Origin: an uncultured bacterium
GTDB taxonomy: Bacteria; Verrucomicrobiota; Lentisphaeria; Oligosphaerales; Oligosphaeraceae
Direction of reading: 5' to 3'
NCBI GenBank assembly: GCA_902776645.1
Contig: CACYQT010000016.1
Coordinates: forward strand, 1-51,177
DNA: 51,177 nt
Positions 16,328 through 24,325 of the stretch are shown here, one piece after another (the first letter of the stretch is position 1; each line of letters opens with the position of its first letter). A program made the position numbers and the translations under genes. Below the pieces are notes generated by a model. The model was not told the origin of the DNA, did no database searches, and was given only the letters and a program-made list of their open reading frames with translations.

Positions 16328-17422
16328 ATGTCTGAGCATCAACAACAAGTGAAGGTGTCGAAGGTCGGGCGGAAGTTCGCCATCGGCTACCAGATGGGCG
16401 GCGAAATGACGTCGGACGACTGGATTGAGGTCATTTCGCGGTATCGTGAATCGATATTGGAAGTTTATTTCGCAATGCCCGGCGACATGAGCGGACGCGC
16501 TCCGGCCGGACTCAAACTGGAGGGGAAGAAGACGGACGAGCTGCTGGAGGCGTTCTGGAATGATTTGGAACGCCTTAAGGCGATGGACGTCTCCGGCGTG
16601 ATGCTTTTCAATTCCGCTTGCTACGGCGTGGAAAACCAGTCGCAGAAACTGCTCGACCATGTCGGTGAGAGCATTGAGGCGGTACGGCGGCATATTGATC
16701 TGAAGGCGGTTACGACATTGCATCCGGCCATCGCGCAATATGTCAAAAGCCATTATCCGGAACTGAAAGTCCGTTCATCCATCACGATGCAGATCGGCAC
16801 GATTCCCCAGATGGAGGCCGTGTCCGACCAGTTCGACGGATTCTACCTCCATCGTGATTTCAACCGTGATCTGGAGCATATCAAGGCCGTGCGCGCATGG
16901 TGTGACGCGCATGGCAAGACCTTGCATCTTCTGGCCAACAGCGGCTGCCTTTACCAATGTCCGTTCCATATCCTTCACATGAGCCAGACATCGCATATCA
17001 AGGAGATCAGCGAAACGGACTCGATCTACGAGAACAACCGCCCGTCGCCTTGCTGTGACGTCTATACATATACGGAAAAACAGCCCATGTTGCTGCAGAA
17101 CACATGGATTCGGCCGGAGGATTTGCATAAAGTCTCCGGATATTTCGAAACCGTCAAACTGGCGAGCCGCATCAGTCCGACCATCCTGGACATCGTCAAA
17201 GGCTACTGCGAAGGCGAATGGCATGGCAACTTGCTGAAGCTGTTCGAGATGGACTATTCCGTGCTGCCGTTTGTGCCGAAGATCATGAACGACAAGTTCC
17301 CCGACGGCTGGTTTGAGCAGACCATGCACTGCGGCCATCATTGCGAAAGCTGCGGCTACTGCAGAAAAGTGTTCGGACAGGTGGCCGAAAAGACGGATTT
17401 CATGGAAAAAAAGGAGGGTTGA
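16328..17422 (+). CDS. Cysteine-rich U32-like protein, paralogue 1 of 3
   Basis: Product is 364 residues, soluble. It looks like a TIM-barrel of the U32-peptidase-like kind. Shared marks of all three paralogues are: an IGYQ-type start with a (M/L)PGD loop, CYG (Cys98), a central NSGCLYQCPF with C207-x3-C211, a single cysteine around 242, W(I/L)RPED, and a C-terminal cluster CGHHCESCGYC (C335, C339, C342, C345). In the U32 family (UbiU/UbiV, TrhP, RlhA) similarly spaced cysteines hold a 4Fe-4S cluster in RNA or quinone hydroxylation. Here three central and four terminal cysteines could hold one or two clusters. Assignment to U32 is by pattern only and the reaction is unknown. The next paralogue follows after 3 bases. 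Confidence 0.65.
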   Translation: MSEHQQQVKVSKVGRKFAIGYQMGGEMTSDDWIEVISRYRESILEVYFAMPGDMSGRAPAGLKLEGKKTDELLEAFWNDLERLKAMDVSGVMLFNSACYGVENQSQKLLDHVGESIEAVRRHIDLKAVTTLHPAIAQYVKSHYPELKVRSSITMQIGTIPQMEAVSDQFDGFYLHRDFNRDLEHIKAVRAWCDAHGKTLHLLANSGCLYQCPFHILHMSQTSHIKEISETDSIYENNRPSPCCDVYTYTEKQPMLLQNTWIRPEDLHKVSGYFETVKLASRISPTILDIVKGYCEGEWHGNLLKLFEMDYSVLPFVPKIMNDKFPDGWFEQTMHCGHHCESCGYCRKVFGQVAEKTDFMEKKEG

Positions 17423-17425
17423 CGA

Positions 17426-18487
17426 ATGCTTGGACTTATTGATAAAGTATTGAGCCTGTTCGACAACCGAAAACTGGCCTGCGAAGTCGGCTACCAGCAT
17501 GGCAATCCCGCGTTGAAGTCGGTCCTGCGGCAATACGCGGGACAGGTGACGGACGTGTATTTCACGCTGCCCGGCGATCCCACCTACTACGGCGCATGGG
17601 GCATGAAGGGCGGAATGGAGTGGAAAGAGCTCTACGCCAGCTTCATAAGAGACTTGGATGAAATCCGCGGCATGGGCATCTCCGCCGTCGTCTGCGTGGA
17701 TGCATCCTGCTACGGCGCGAATTTTGCCTCTGAACAACTGATGAAGCATCTTGCGGAGATGCTTCGTAGTATTTCCGAACATATTCGCATCCGGGCTGTT
17801 ACGACGAGTTCCTTCCCAGTCGCGGAATGCCTGCGGCACATGAACAGCAGCCTCAAGATCCGCGCATCGGAGGGGATGCATCTGATGAGCGTCCGCCAGC
17901 TGGACGTCACGCAGCATTTGTTCAATGGCTATTATATTGGCAATGAAGGCGTTCGCGATCTGGACGAAATCGAACGGATGCGGAAATGGTGTGACGACAA
18001 CAGCAAGTCGCTGCATATCGTGCCGAACAATTCCTGCCTGTATCGCTGCCCGTACTATATCTATCATAGCAATGTGCAGTCCCATCTGCAGGATGTCGTT
18101 CTCTCGCAGAATGGTCCGGACAATCCTGTGGACAGGACCGCTCCATGCGAGCAGCTTCTGGCGAAGCCTGAAAACAAAGCCAAGATCCTGCAGGGCATGT
18201 GGTTGCGGCCGGAGGACATGCGCCATGTGTCGTATTATTTCGATTCCATGCGGCTGGGGACCCGCACAAACAAGAATCTGCCGGATATCGTCAAAGCCTA
18301 TTGCGAAGGCCGTTGGGACGGAAATCTTTGCGATATTCTGGAAACGATGCACGACCATTCCGCCATGTTCCCGTCGCTCCGCAACGACCGCTTCCCGAAG
18401 GACTGGTTCAAGAAGACGTCGCGCTGCGGCCATCGTTGCGAAAGCTGCCATTATTGTGAGGATGTCCTGAAGCAGGTCAGTGGTTGA
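17426..18487 (+). CDS. Cysteine-rich U32-like protein, paralogue 2 of 3
   Basis: Product is 353 residues and the most divergent of the trio: the N-terminus reads VGYQHGNPALK, the loop LPGDPTYYG lacks the SGR seen in the other two, and FNSACYG is replaced by VDASCYG. The cysteine pattern is kept: C95, C204-x3-C208 in NNSCLYRCPYYIYH, C241, and C334, C338, C341, C344 in CGHRCESCHYC. It starts 3 bases after the first paralogue, with GAGGG overlapping that gene's end as ribosome site. The strict conservation of the cysteines over a diverged body suggests that all three bind the same cofactor but act on different partners. Confidence 0.65.
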   Translation: MLGLIDKVLSLFDNRKLACEVGYQHGNPALKSVLRQYAGQVTDVYFTLPGDPTYYGAWGMKGGMEWKELYASFIRDLDEIRGMGISAVVCVDASCYGANFASEQLMKHLAEMLRSISEHIRIRAVTTSSFPVAECLRHMNSSLKIRASEGMHLMSVRQLDVTQHLFNGYYIGNEGVRDLDEIERMRKWCDDNSKSLHIVPNNSCLYRCPYYIYHSNVQSHLQDVVLSQNGPDNPVDRTAPCEQLLAKPENKAKILQGMWLRPEDMRHVSYYFDSMRLGTRTNKNLPDIVKAYCEGRWDGNLCDILETMHDHSAMFPSLRNDRFPKDWFKKTSRCGHRCESCHYCEDVLKQVSG

Positions 18488-18500
18488 TGGAGGCGGAGAC

Positions 18501-19558
18501 ATGCCGTTGACTGATTATTTCCACAAGATCAAAAACACGTTTGGTGGCGAAAAGCAGAAATATTCCATCGGCTACCAGATGCGCGGCGACTACGGCGATA
18601 CGGATTTCACGGCCATGGTGGACAAATACCGCGACAGGATTTCGGAGGTGTTCTTTCCAATGCCCGGCGATTCCAGCGGGCGGCCGCCTGTCGGTTCGGG
18701 CATTAAAAAGGATATCATGGAACTGCTTGCCGTTTTCTGCAAGGATCTGGATGCGCTGCATGAAATCGGCGTGCCCGGAGTCCTGCTGTTCAATTCGGCC
18801 TGCTATGGCGGAAACGCCGTCTCTTACGGGCTGTTCAACCATGTGAAGGACAGCATCGAAATGGTGCGGAAGCATATTGATCTGATCGCCCTCACGACGA
18901 TGTCCATGCCCATCGCGGAATTCGTGAAGATGAATTTCAAGGAGCTTCCCGTTCGTGCGTCGGTCAACATGTATTTGGAGGACGTCGGGCAGATGTCGCT
19001 TGCAAGCCGTTATTTCGACGGTTTCTATCTTGGACGGGAAGTCAATCGCGACATGGCGCGCATCAAGCGGATACGTGAATGGTGCGACGCGCACGGGAAA
19101 TCGCTTCATCTGCTGGCCAACAGCGGCTGTTTGCACCATTGCCCGTTCAAACATTTTCACTTGAACGCCTCCGCTCATTACCGTGATCTCGAAAAGAGTG
19201 ATTCGCCGACGACGGTGAATTCCTTTTTGTGCTCACGGGAGCTGGCGAATCCAGAAAACCACGTCTGCATCCTGCGCTCCAGCTGGATACGACCGGAGGA
19301 CATCCATCATTACACAGGCTTGGTCGATACAGTCAAACTGGCGATGCGCTCCACCGAACATCCCGAAAACGTGCTCAAGGCTTATTGTGACGAAAAGTGG
19401 GACGGCGATCTGCTGGAGCTTCTGGAGCCCGGTTACGGCAATATCCAGAACATGCCCGTGTTCCGCAATGACCGCTTCCCAAAAGACTGGTTCGATCATA
19501 CGGCGCATTGCGGCCATCATTGTGAAACATGCCATTATTGCGAAGAAGTCCTGAAAAA

Positions 19559-19574
<16 letters not shown>
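18501..19574 (+). CDS. Cysteine-rich U32-like protein, paralogue 3 of 3
   Basis: Product is 357 residues from the ATG at 18501, preferred over a GTG at 18480 inside the previous gene because GGAGG stands 8 bases upstream of the ATG. It is closest to paralogue 1 (IGYQMRGDY, MPGDSSGR, FNSACYG, LLANSGCLHHCPF). Cysteines: C101, C210, C214, C244, C337, C341, C344, C347. Its last codons (V-V-S-G) are written with the same AGTGGTC-type heptamer that then expands into a 21-unit array beyond the stop. Paralogue 2 also ends in V-S-G. Function as for the others is unknown; an Fe-S enzyme is inferred. Confidence 0.65.
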
Positions 19575-19705
<131 letters not shown>

Positions 19706-19732
19706 AGTTAATTGTGGATAGGAGATGCCGAT

Positions 19733-20776
19733 ATGACATGCAAAAAGCTTTTTCTTGTAATGGCGATGTTTGGAATGACGATGGCGGCGTTTGCGCAAAC
19801 TGCCGGAAAACAATATTTTCTGGTTGATTCCCGGACGCAGATGCCTGTCTTGTGCTATCCAATGTTGCCGAATTGGCTGCATGGCGGCAAGACGAACTGG
19901 ACGACGGAGCCGGCCACGCCGGTCAACTGGCATGTCTGGGCCATGTCGCCTGACCAGCAGGTGAAAATCATCTTTTCGTCGCTGACGGTGATTCCCGCGC
20001 CGATGCAGATGATCCGCCAGGTGCCTTTCTTGCAGAATCCGAACATCCTGCCTATGACGCTGTTGCAAGGGGTGGGGAGAGACCATAATCTGACCAATGT
20101 GCGGCTGGTCGAAGCACATTTCAACCAGCATGAGGCACCGAAGGATTTGATTGAATCGCGTATGAAACAGGCTCAGCAGAATGGCATCCGTCCCACCAAT
20201 TTCCTTTATACGGAGCTTTTCTTCCATTATGAAGGCTATCGTGGCGACAAGAAATACACGGTCGTCTTCTCCCTGCCAATGCTGGCGACGGAGAACCGCC
20301 CCGGCATGAACTTCTCGACCGTTGTCGAATTGCTGATGCCGATGTCGTTCAGTTGCCCGCCGGAACAGGAGGCGGATACGCTGAAACGATTGGAGGCCAT
20401 GGTGAAGAAGGTTCAGATGAATCCGAATTACACGGCGGTCGTCAACCGAATCGCCGCGCAGCGAACGGCGAACTGGATCCGTCTGCAGAACGAAATCCAT
20501 GACCAGCAGATGGAGGCCGCCGCCAACGCGTCGAAGACGCAGGAGCGCGTGCGCGACATGTGGTCCGAATACATCCGCGACGTGGATACGGTGTCCAATC
20601 CGAACACGGGAGAGAAGATGTTCGTGGACAGTCGCTACGACCATGCGTGGATCAACAGCGACAACGAGATCATCTACCACAATAACGGTTTCAACACGCC
20701 CAACGCGAACACGGCGACGTTCGACCCGAACAGCAATTCGTTGTTCAACCAGACCAACTGGCGGAAGCTGAAATAA
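19733..20776 (+). CDS. Exported protein of unknown function
   Basis: Product is 347 residues from the ATG at 19733, which gives a clean signal peptide (MTCKKLFLVMAMFGMTMAAFAQ); an earlier start at 19712 would spoil it, and AGGAG lies 11 bases before the chosen start. The mature part is mixed alpha-beta without membrane segments. A helical stretch around 220-280 (QEADTLKRLEAMVKKVQM, RERVRDMW-like) is followed by a C-terminal region reading MWSEYIRDVDTVSNPNTGEK, then DSRYDHAWINSDNEIIYHNN and an Asn/Thr-rich tail. That end is reminiscent of secreted proteins that display a short periodic tail, but I do not recognise the family. It stands alone downstream of the heptamer array. Confidence 0.75.
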   Translation: MTCKKLFLVMAMFGMTMAAFAQTAGKQYFLVDSRTQMPVLCYPMLPNWLHGGKTNWTTEPATPVNWHVWAMSPDQQVKIIFSSLTVIPAPMQMIRQVPFLQNPNILPMTLLQGVGRDHNLTNVRLVEAHFNQHEAPKDLIESRMKQAQQNGIRPTNFLYTELFFHYEGYRGDKKYTVVFSLPMLATENRPGMNFSTVVELLMPMSFSCPPEQEADTLKRLEAMVKKVQMNPNYTAVVNRIAAQRTANWIRLQNEIHDQQMEAAANASKTQERVRDMWSEYIRDVDTVSNPNTGEKMFVDSRYDHAWINSDNEIIYHNNGFNTPNANTATFDPNSNSLFNQTNWRKLK

Positions 20777-20792
20777 TGGTACGATGGCGTGG

Positions 20793-20813
20793 TGTGGCGA
20801 CGCCGTCGCCACA
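20793..20813. terminator. Hairpin between convergent genes
   Basis: TGTGGCGAC pairs with GTCGCCACA in a perfect 9-bp stem with a GCC loop, between the stop of the exported unknown gene and the stop of lolD. There is no T-run on either side, so it may protect 3' ends or be a dispersed palindromic unit rather than a classical terminator. Confidence 0.5.
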
Positions 20814-20816
20814 TCG

Positions 20817-21479
20817 TCACTGCTTCTTCAATTCGATGACGCGGCTGGCCTGTTTCGCGAGATTCAAATCGTGCGTGACCATGATGAGCGATTTCCCCTG
20901 TTCGGAACGGACGTGCTGCAGGATGTCGATGATACCCTGCGCGGCTTTGGCGTCAAGATTGCCGGTCGGTTCATCCGCAAGAATGATGTCCGGATTGTTG
21001 ATGAGGGAGCGCGCGATGGCGACGCGTTGCTGTTCACCGCCGGACAATTCGCGCGGACGGTGGTTCAGGCGTGCCGCGAGCCCGAATGTTTCAAGCCATT
21101 TTTGGGCGTTTTCATAGACTTGGTTGCGGTTGACGCCCCACTGCAGGGCGGGCAGGGCGGCGTTCTCCAGCGCGGAGAGTTCGGGGAAGAGCATGTAGGA
21201 CTGGAAGACGAAGCCGATGCGCTTTTTGCGTAGTTTCGTCAGGGCGGAGGAAGACATTTTCGCGATGTTCTGCCCGTCCAGAAGGATGTCGCCGGACGTC
21301 GGCCGATCGAGCCCCGCGAGAATATGCAGCAGCGTCGTTTTGCCGCAGCCGGACGGCCCCGTGAGGGCGATCCATTCGCCTTTCGGCAGGTCGAGACTGA
21401 GATTCTTGATGACTTCGATCGTGCCGCCCGCCAGGGAGAACGACTTGCAGAGATTCTTGATTTGGAAAAGGTTGGCCAT
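20817..21479 (-). CDS. lolD: Lipoprotein-releasing ABC transporter, ATPase LolD
   Basis: Product is 220 residues, the normal size. Walker A reads TGPSGCGKTT (about residues 39-48), the signature LSGGEQQRVAIARSL, Walker B DIILADEPTGNLD, and a switch histidine in MVTHDLNLAK. The arrangement and the 27-bp distance to a LolC/E-type permease identify it as the MacB/LolD class ATPase. With its partner it extracts mature lipoproteins from the inner membrane for delivery to the outer membrane. MacB-like export of another substrate is an alternative, but the companion is a LolC/E protein rather than a MacB permease. Confidence 0.88.
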   Translation of the reverse strand: MANLFQIKNLCKSFSLAGGTIEVIKNLSLDLPKGEWIALTGPSGCGKTTLLHILAGLDRPTSGDILLDGQNIAKMSSSALTKLRKKRIGFVFQSYMLFPELSALENAALPALQWGVNRNQVYENAQKWLETFGLAARLNHRPRELSGGEQQRVAIARSLINNPDIILADEPTGNLDAKAAQGIIDILQHVRSEQGKSLIMVTHDLNLAKQASRVIELKKQ

Positions 21480-21506
21480 GGTGTGTCGTCTGCTGGTTGA
21501 ATGATG

Positions 21507-22823
21507 TTAGTTGTTGTCCTGAAGTGATTTCGCAGGCGGCAGGGCGGAAGCGAAAATGGCGGGTATGAGGGCTGCGAGAATGCAGACGGTCATGGAGAGG
21601 ATGGAGACGGTCACCAGATCGTTCGCCGTCCAGAGGGCGGGCAGATGGTTGAGGTGGTAGAGTTCCGGCGGGAAGACGTCATGGCCCAGAATCTTGCTGA
21701 GGATGGCGGCAATGGCGTTGCGGTAATGGATGACAAGCAGGCCGAGCGTGATGCCGAAGGTCGTGCCGAAGACGCCGATGGCGGCGCCTTGGAACATGAA
21801 GATGCGGGCGACCGTCCAACTGGAGACGCCGACGGCTTTCAACGTGCCGATTTCACGCGTTTTCTGGACGACGACCGTGATGAGCGTCGCCGCGATGCTG
21901 AAGGAGGCGACGAGCAGGATGAACGTCATGAGAAACGCCATGAGTTTTTTCTCCACCTGCAACGTGCTGAACAGCATCTGGTTGCGTTCCTTCCACGTGA
22001 CGATTTTGAAACGGCGGAGGCGGTTCGGCTCGTTGATGTCGCCGTTCAGTTCCTGCATCAATTTGTCCATCTGCATGGGATCGGGAACTTTTCCCTGTAC
22101 GGAAGTGGCTGTCCCCCAGTCATATCCAAACAGATCGGCGGCCTGGTCGCGGCGGACGAAGATGACGTTTTCATCGAATTCCGCGAAGCCCATGGAGAAG
22201 ATTCCGACGACTTTGACTTCCTCCGGCAGATAGACTTCGTCCGGCTGGCCGACATGGACCTGCCCGTCTTTGTCCCATTTGACGTTTTGCGTAAGTCTTG
22301 CGGGAGAATGGATGAGAAAACTGGATCCGATGCGGAGGCCGACGGCATTGGCGAGACGATCGCCGACGAGCGCCTCGCCTTCTTCGATGTCGAATTTGCC
22401 GTAGATCATGGCGCCTTTGATTCCCGTGACTTCCCCTTCACGGGCGGGATCTATGCCGTAGACGACTTTCGGCTGGATGACCTGCTCCGTTTCGCCGGAC
22501 AGCGTGCTCGCCTTGACTTGGATGAGGGCGGAGTCCTGAATCAGCGGCGATGCCTTGACACCATGCTTCTCAAGAATCCCGATGATTTTCTCTGGATCGT
22601 CCATCGTCGATTTCATGTTCGGGAAGACGTGGAGATGGGCCTGCCAGCTCATGATGTTCTCTTGAATATCCTTCCCGAAGCCCGCCATGATGGAATTGAC
22701 GATGAGAAGGATGGCGACGCCAAGCGTCGGGCCGAGGATGGAGAGCAGCGTGATGAAGGAGACGAACGTCCGTTTGGGACGCAAATATCTCAAAGCCAGA
22801 AAAATGTCGAGCGGAAGATGCAT
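21507..22823 (-). CDS. lolC: Lipoprotein-releasing system permease LolC/LolE
   Basis: Product is 438 residues. The N-terminal segment FLALRYLRPKRTFVSFITLL followed by LGVAILLIVNSIMAGF is typical for LolC/LolE. A periplasmic domain (about residues 45-290) carries the GIDPAREGEV and VGDRLANAVGL motifs, and three C-terminal membrane helices form the FtsX domain (ETGTLKAVG-like IGTLKAVGVSSWTVARIF). It precedes lolD by 27 bp on the same strand. Only one permease gene is present, as in many bacteria that use a homodimer (LolF type) rather than separate LolC and LolE. The many lipoproteins in this window need such a system. Confidence 0.88.
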   Translation of the reverse strand: MHLPLDIFLALRYLRPKRTFVSFITLLSILGPTLGVAILLIVNSIMAGFGKDIQENIMSWQAHLHVFPNMKSTMDDPEKIIGILEKHGVKASPLIQDSALIQVKASTLSGETEQVIQPKVVYGIDPAREGEVTGIKGAMIYGKFDIEEGEALVGDRLANAVGLRIGSSFLIHSPARLTQNVKWDKDGQVHVGQPDEVYLPEEVKVVGIFSMGFAEFDENVIFVRRDQAADLFGYDWGTATSVQGKVPDPMQMDKLMQELNGDINEPNRLRRFKIVTWKERNQMLFSTLQVEKKLMAFLMTFILLVASFSIAATLITVVVQKTREIGTLKAVGVSSWTVARIFMFQGAAIGVFGTTFGITLGLLVIHYRNAIAAILSKILGHDVFPPELYHLNHLPALWTANDLVTVSILSMTVCILAALIPAIFASALPPAKSLQDNN

Positions 22824-22850
22824 GGGGTGTATTATATATAGGTATGGAGG

Positions 22851-24215
22851 TTATTCGACGATTTCGCCGACGATGAAGATGCAGCCTGCGAAGAAGCGGA
22901 GCTTTTCGTATTTGGCGGGATTCTTGTCGAAGTCGGGCTTGTTGTGGTCGAAGAGGATGGCGCGTTTGTCGATAGGCTGGTCTGTCACTTTGATGGTGAT
23001 GGTGCGGATTTTTTCCGGATCGGTGCTGTTGCCGAGCCACATCGTGGCGAGGCGGTGGTAGGTGCAGTAGGGGTCGAACTGGCGGCTGACGTACGGTTTG
23101 GCGCCGTCTATGGAGACTTCCACGACACCGCCTTGCGGGCCGATGATGTTGTACGCGGCGGCGTTCACGCCTTTGTATTTGAAGGTGATTTCCGCGCCGT
23201 TGTCGAAGGAGAAGAAGTCATCGCAGCGGTTGAGGAAATGACGTGTGACTGGATCGTCATGGGCGTCCTTCCGCCATGGCCCCGTGATGTGGACGGCGGG
23301 ATGGTCGAACGGAATCGTGACGACCTTCTCCCAGCAGTCGGCGACCATTGGTTTCGGAAGATTGGCATGCGGGCCTTTCTGTCCAGCGGCCTTGATGGCG
23401 GGGAGGGAGCGTTTGATGGCTTCCATATAGAGGATGTGGCCTGTGTTTTCGTATGGATGGACGCCGTCCCGCGCGAAGGGGATCTTGCCGTCGGCGTTGA
23501 CGAAATTGTCCGCGCTGAGGTTGAGCTCCTTTCCGGAGACGCGCGTCATGCCTTCGTTGGAGGCTTTCATGATGAGTTTGCCGCTGCGTTCGAGTTCGAC
23601 GATTTCTACGCCCATGTGGATGGTCGGGATACTGTAGTAGTCCGCGATCTCCTCCATGACGGAGGCGGAGCGTTGCATGACATCAGGCTGCATTTGGGGG
23701 AGTTGTGAGGCGGTCAATGTATAGACGAAAAGGATGTCGCAGTTCGGCAGATCCCGCCAGATGTGTCGGACGATGCCTTCCATGGAACGGCGGATGCCGA
23801 GGGGCGGCGTGCCCGAGTCGTTGACGGCGAATTCCACGAAGACAAGATCGGGCTTGTATTTAAGGACATCGTGTTCAAGGCGATAGGCGCCGAGATTGGA
23901 GCCCGTGCCGCCGATGGCCGCATGGACGGCGTTGACTTTCACATTCGGATACTGCTCCTGGAAGAATTTCTGCGAATGGACGCGGTAGCCGTTCTGCGCC
24001 GTGATGGAGCCGCCGAAATAGGCGATCGTCACATCCTGCCCCGCTTCAAGCTTGGCGTAGAAGTTCGGCAGGCCGCCGCGCGGGAACGATTCGACGAGTT
24101 TCCGTTGCTCGATTTTTTCCGGATTGAAGCCTTCCGGAAGTTTTCCCGGCTCTATGGTGGTGGCGCAGAGGGACATGGCGATGATTCCTGTCAATGTGAA
24201 GAGAAGGTTTTTCAT
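22851..24215 (-). CDS. Exported SGNH/GDSL-family hydrolase
   Basis: Product is 454 residues with a signal peptide (MKNLLFTLTGIIAMSLC). The SGNH blocks are visible: the nucleophile serine in IAYFGGSITAQNG, a Gly block around AAIGGTGSNLGAY, the Asn in FVEFAVNDSG and the Asp-x-x-His pair in DGVHPYENTGH. The C-terminal third (about 310-454) is a beta-rich domain, likely a carbohydrate-binding or jelly-roll module (VVEVSIDGAKPY). Such enzymes remove acetyl or other acyl groups from polysaccharides. It lies 27 bp upstream of the lolC start on the same strand, and next to the FAD oxidoreductase and GH43 genes. Confidence 0.87.
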   Translation of the reverse strand: MKNLLFTLTGIIAMSLCATTIEPGKLPEGFNPEKIEQRKLVESFPRGGLPNFYAKLEAGQDVTIAYFGGSITAQNGYRVHSQKFFQEQYPNVKVNAVHAAIGGTGSNLGAYRLEHDVLKYKPDLVFVEFAVNDSGTPPLGIRRSMEGIVRHIWRDLPNCDILFVYTLTASQLPQMQPDVMQRSASVMEEIADYYSIPTIHMGVEIVELERSGKLIMKASNEGMTRVSGKELNLSADNFVNADGKIPFARDGVHPYENTGHILYMEAIKRSLPAIKAAGQKGPHANLPKPMVADCWEKVVTIPFDHPAVHITGPWRKDAHDDPVTRHFLNRCDDFFSFDNGAEITFKYKGVNAAAYNIIGPQGGVVEVSIDGAKPYVSRQFDPYCTYHRLATMWLGNSTDPEKIRTITIKVTDQPIDKRAILFDHNKPDFDKNPAKYEKLRFFAGCIFIVGEIVE

Positions 24216-24223
24216 AGATGCTC

Positions 24224-24322
24224 CATATAATGAGGTAGCAAGGGCGTCCCGCCCTTAACAAGGCATATAATGAGGTAGCAAGGGCGTCCCGCCCTTGGCA
24301 AGGCCGAGACGGCCTTGCTACC
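24224..24322. repeat. Palindromic repeat element with 40-bp direct repeat
   Basis: A 33-bp stretch (24224-24256) recurs exactly at 24264-24296, offset 40. The second copy is completed into a symmetrical unit: GGTAGCAAGG (24274-24283) pairs with CCTTGCTACC (24313-24322), and two smaller hairpins lie inside (AAGGGCG-tc-CCGCCCTT and AAGGCCG-aga-CGGCCTT). It fills the spacer between the FAD oxidoreductase stop and the SGNH gene start. The layout suits a REP/BIME-like or MITE-like element; the first copy looks truncated. Confidence 0.8.
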
Positions 24323-24325
24323 TAT

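Noticed and set aside
16775..18502. Long minus-strand open frame of 575 codons opposite the cysteine-rich paralogues
   Set aside because: It is a shadow of the conserved plus-strand genes, rich in His/Arg/Val, with no family motif or ribosome site.
21645..22841. 398-codon plus-strand frame opposite lolC
   Set aside because: Antisense shadow of a clear LolC/E permease; highly Asp/Glu-rich and without family features.
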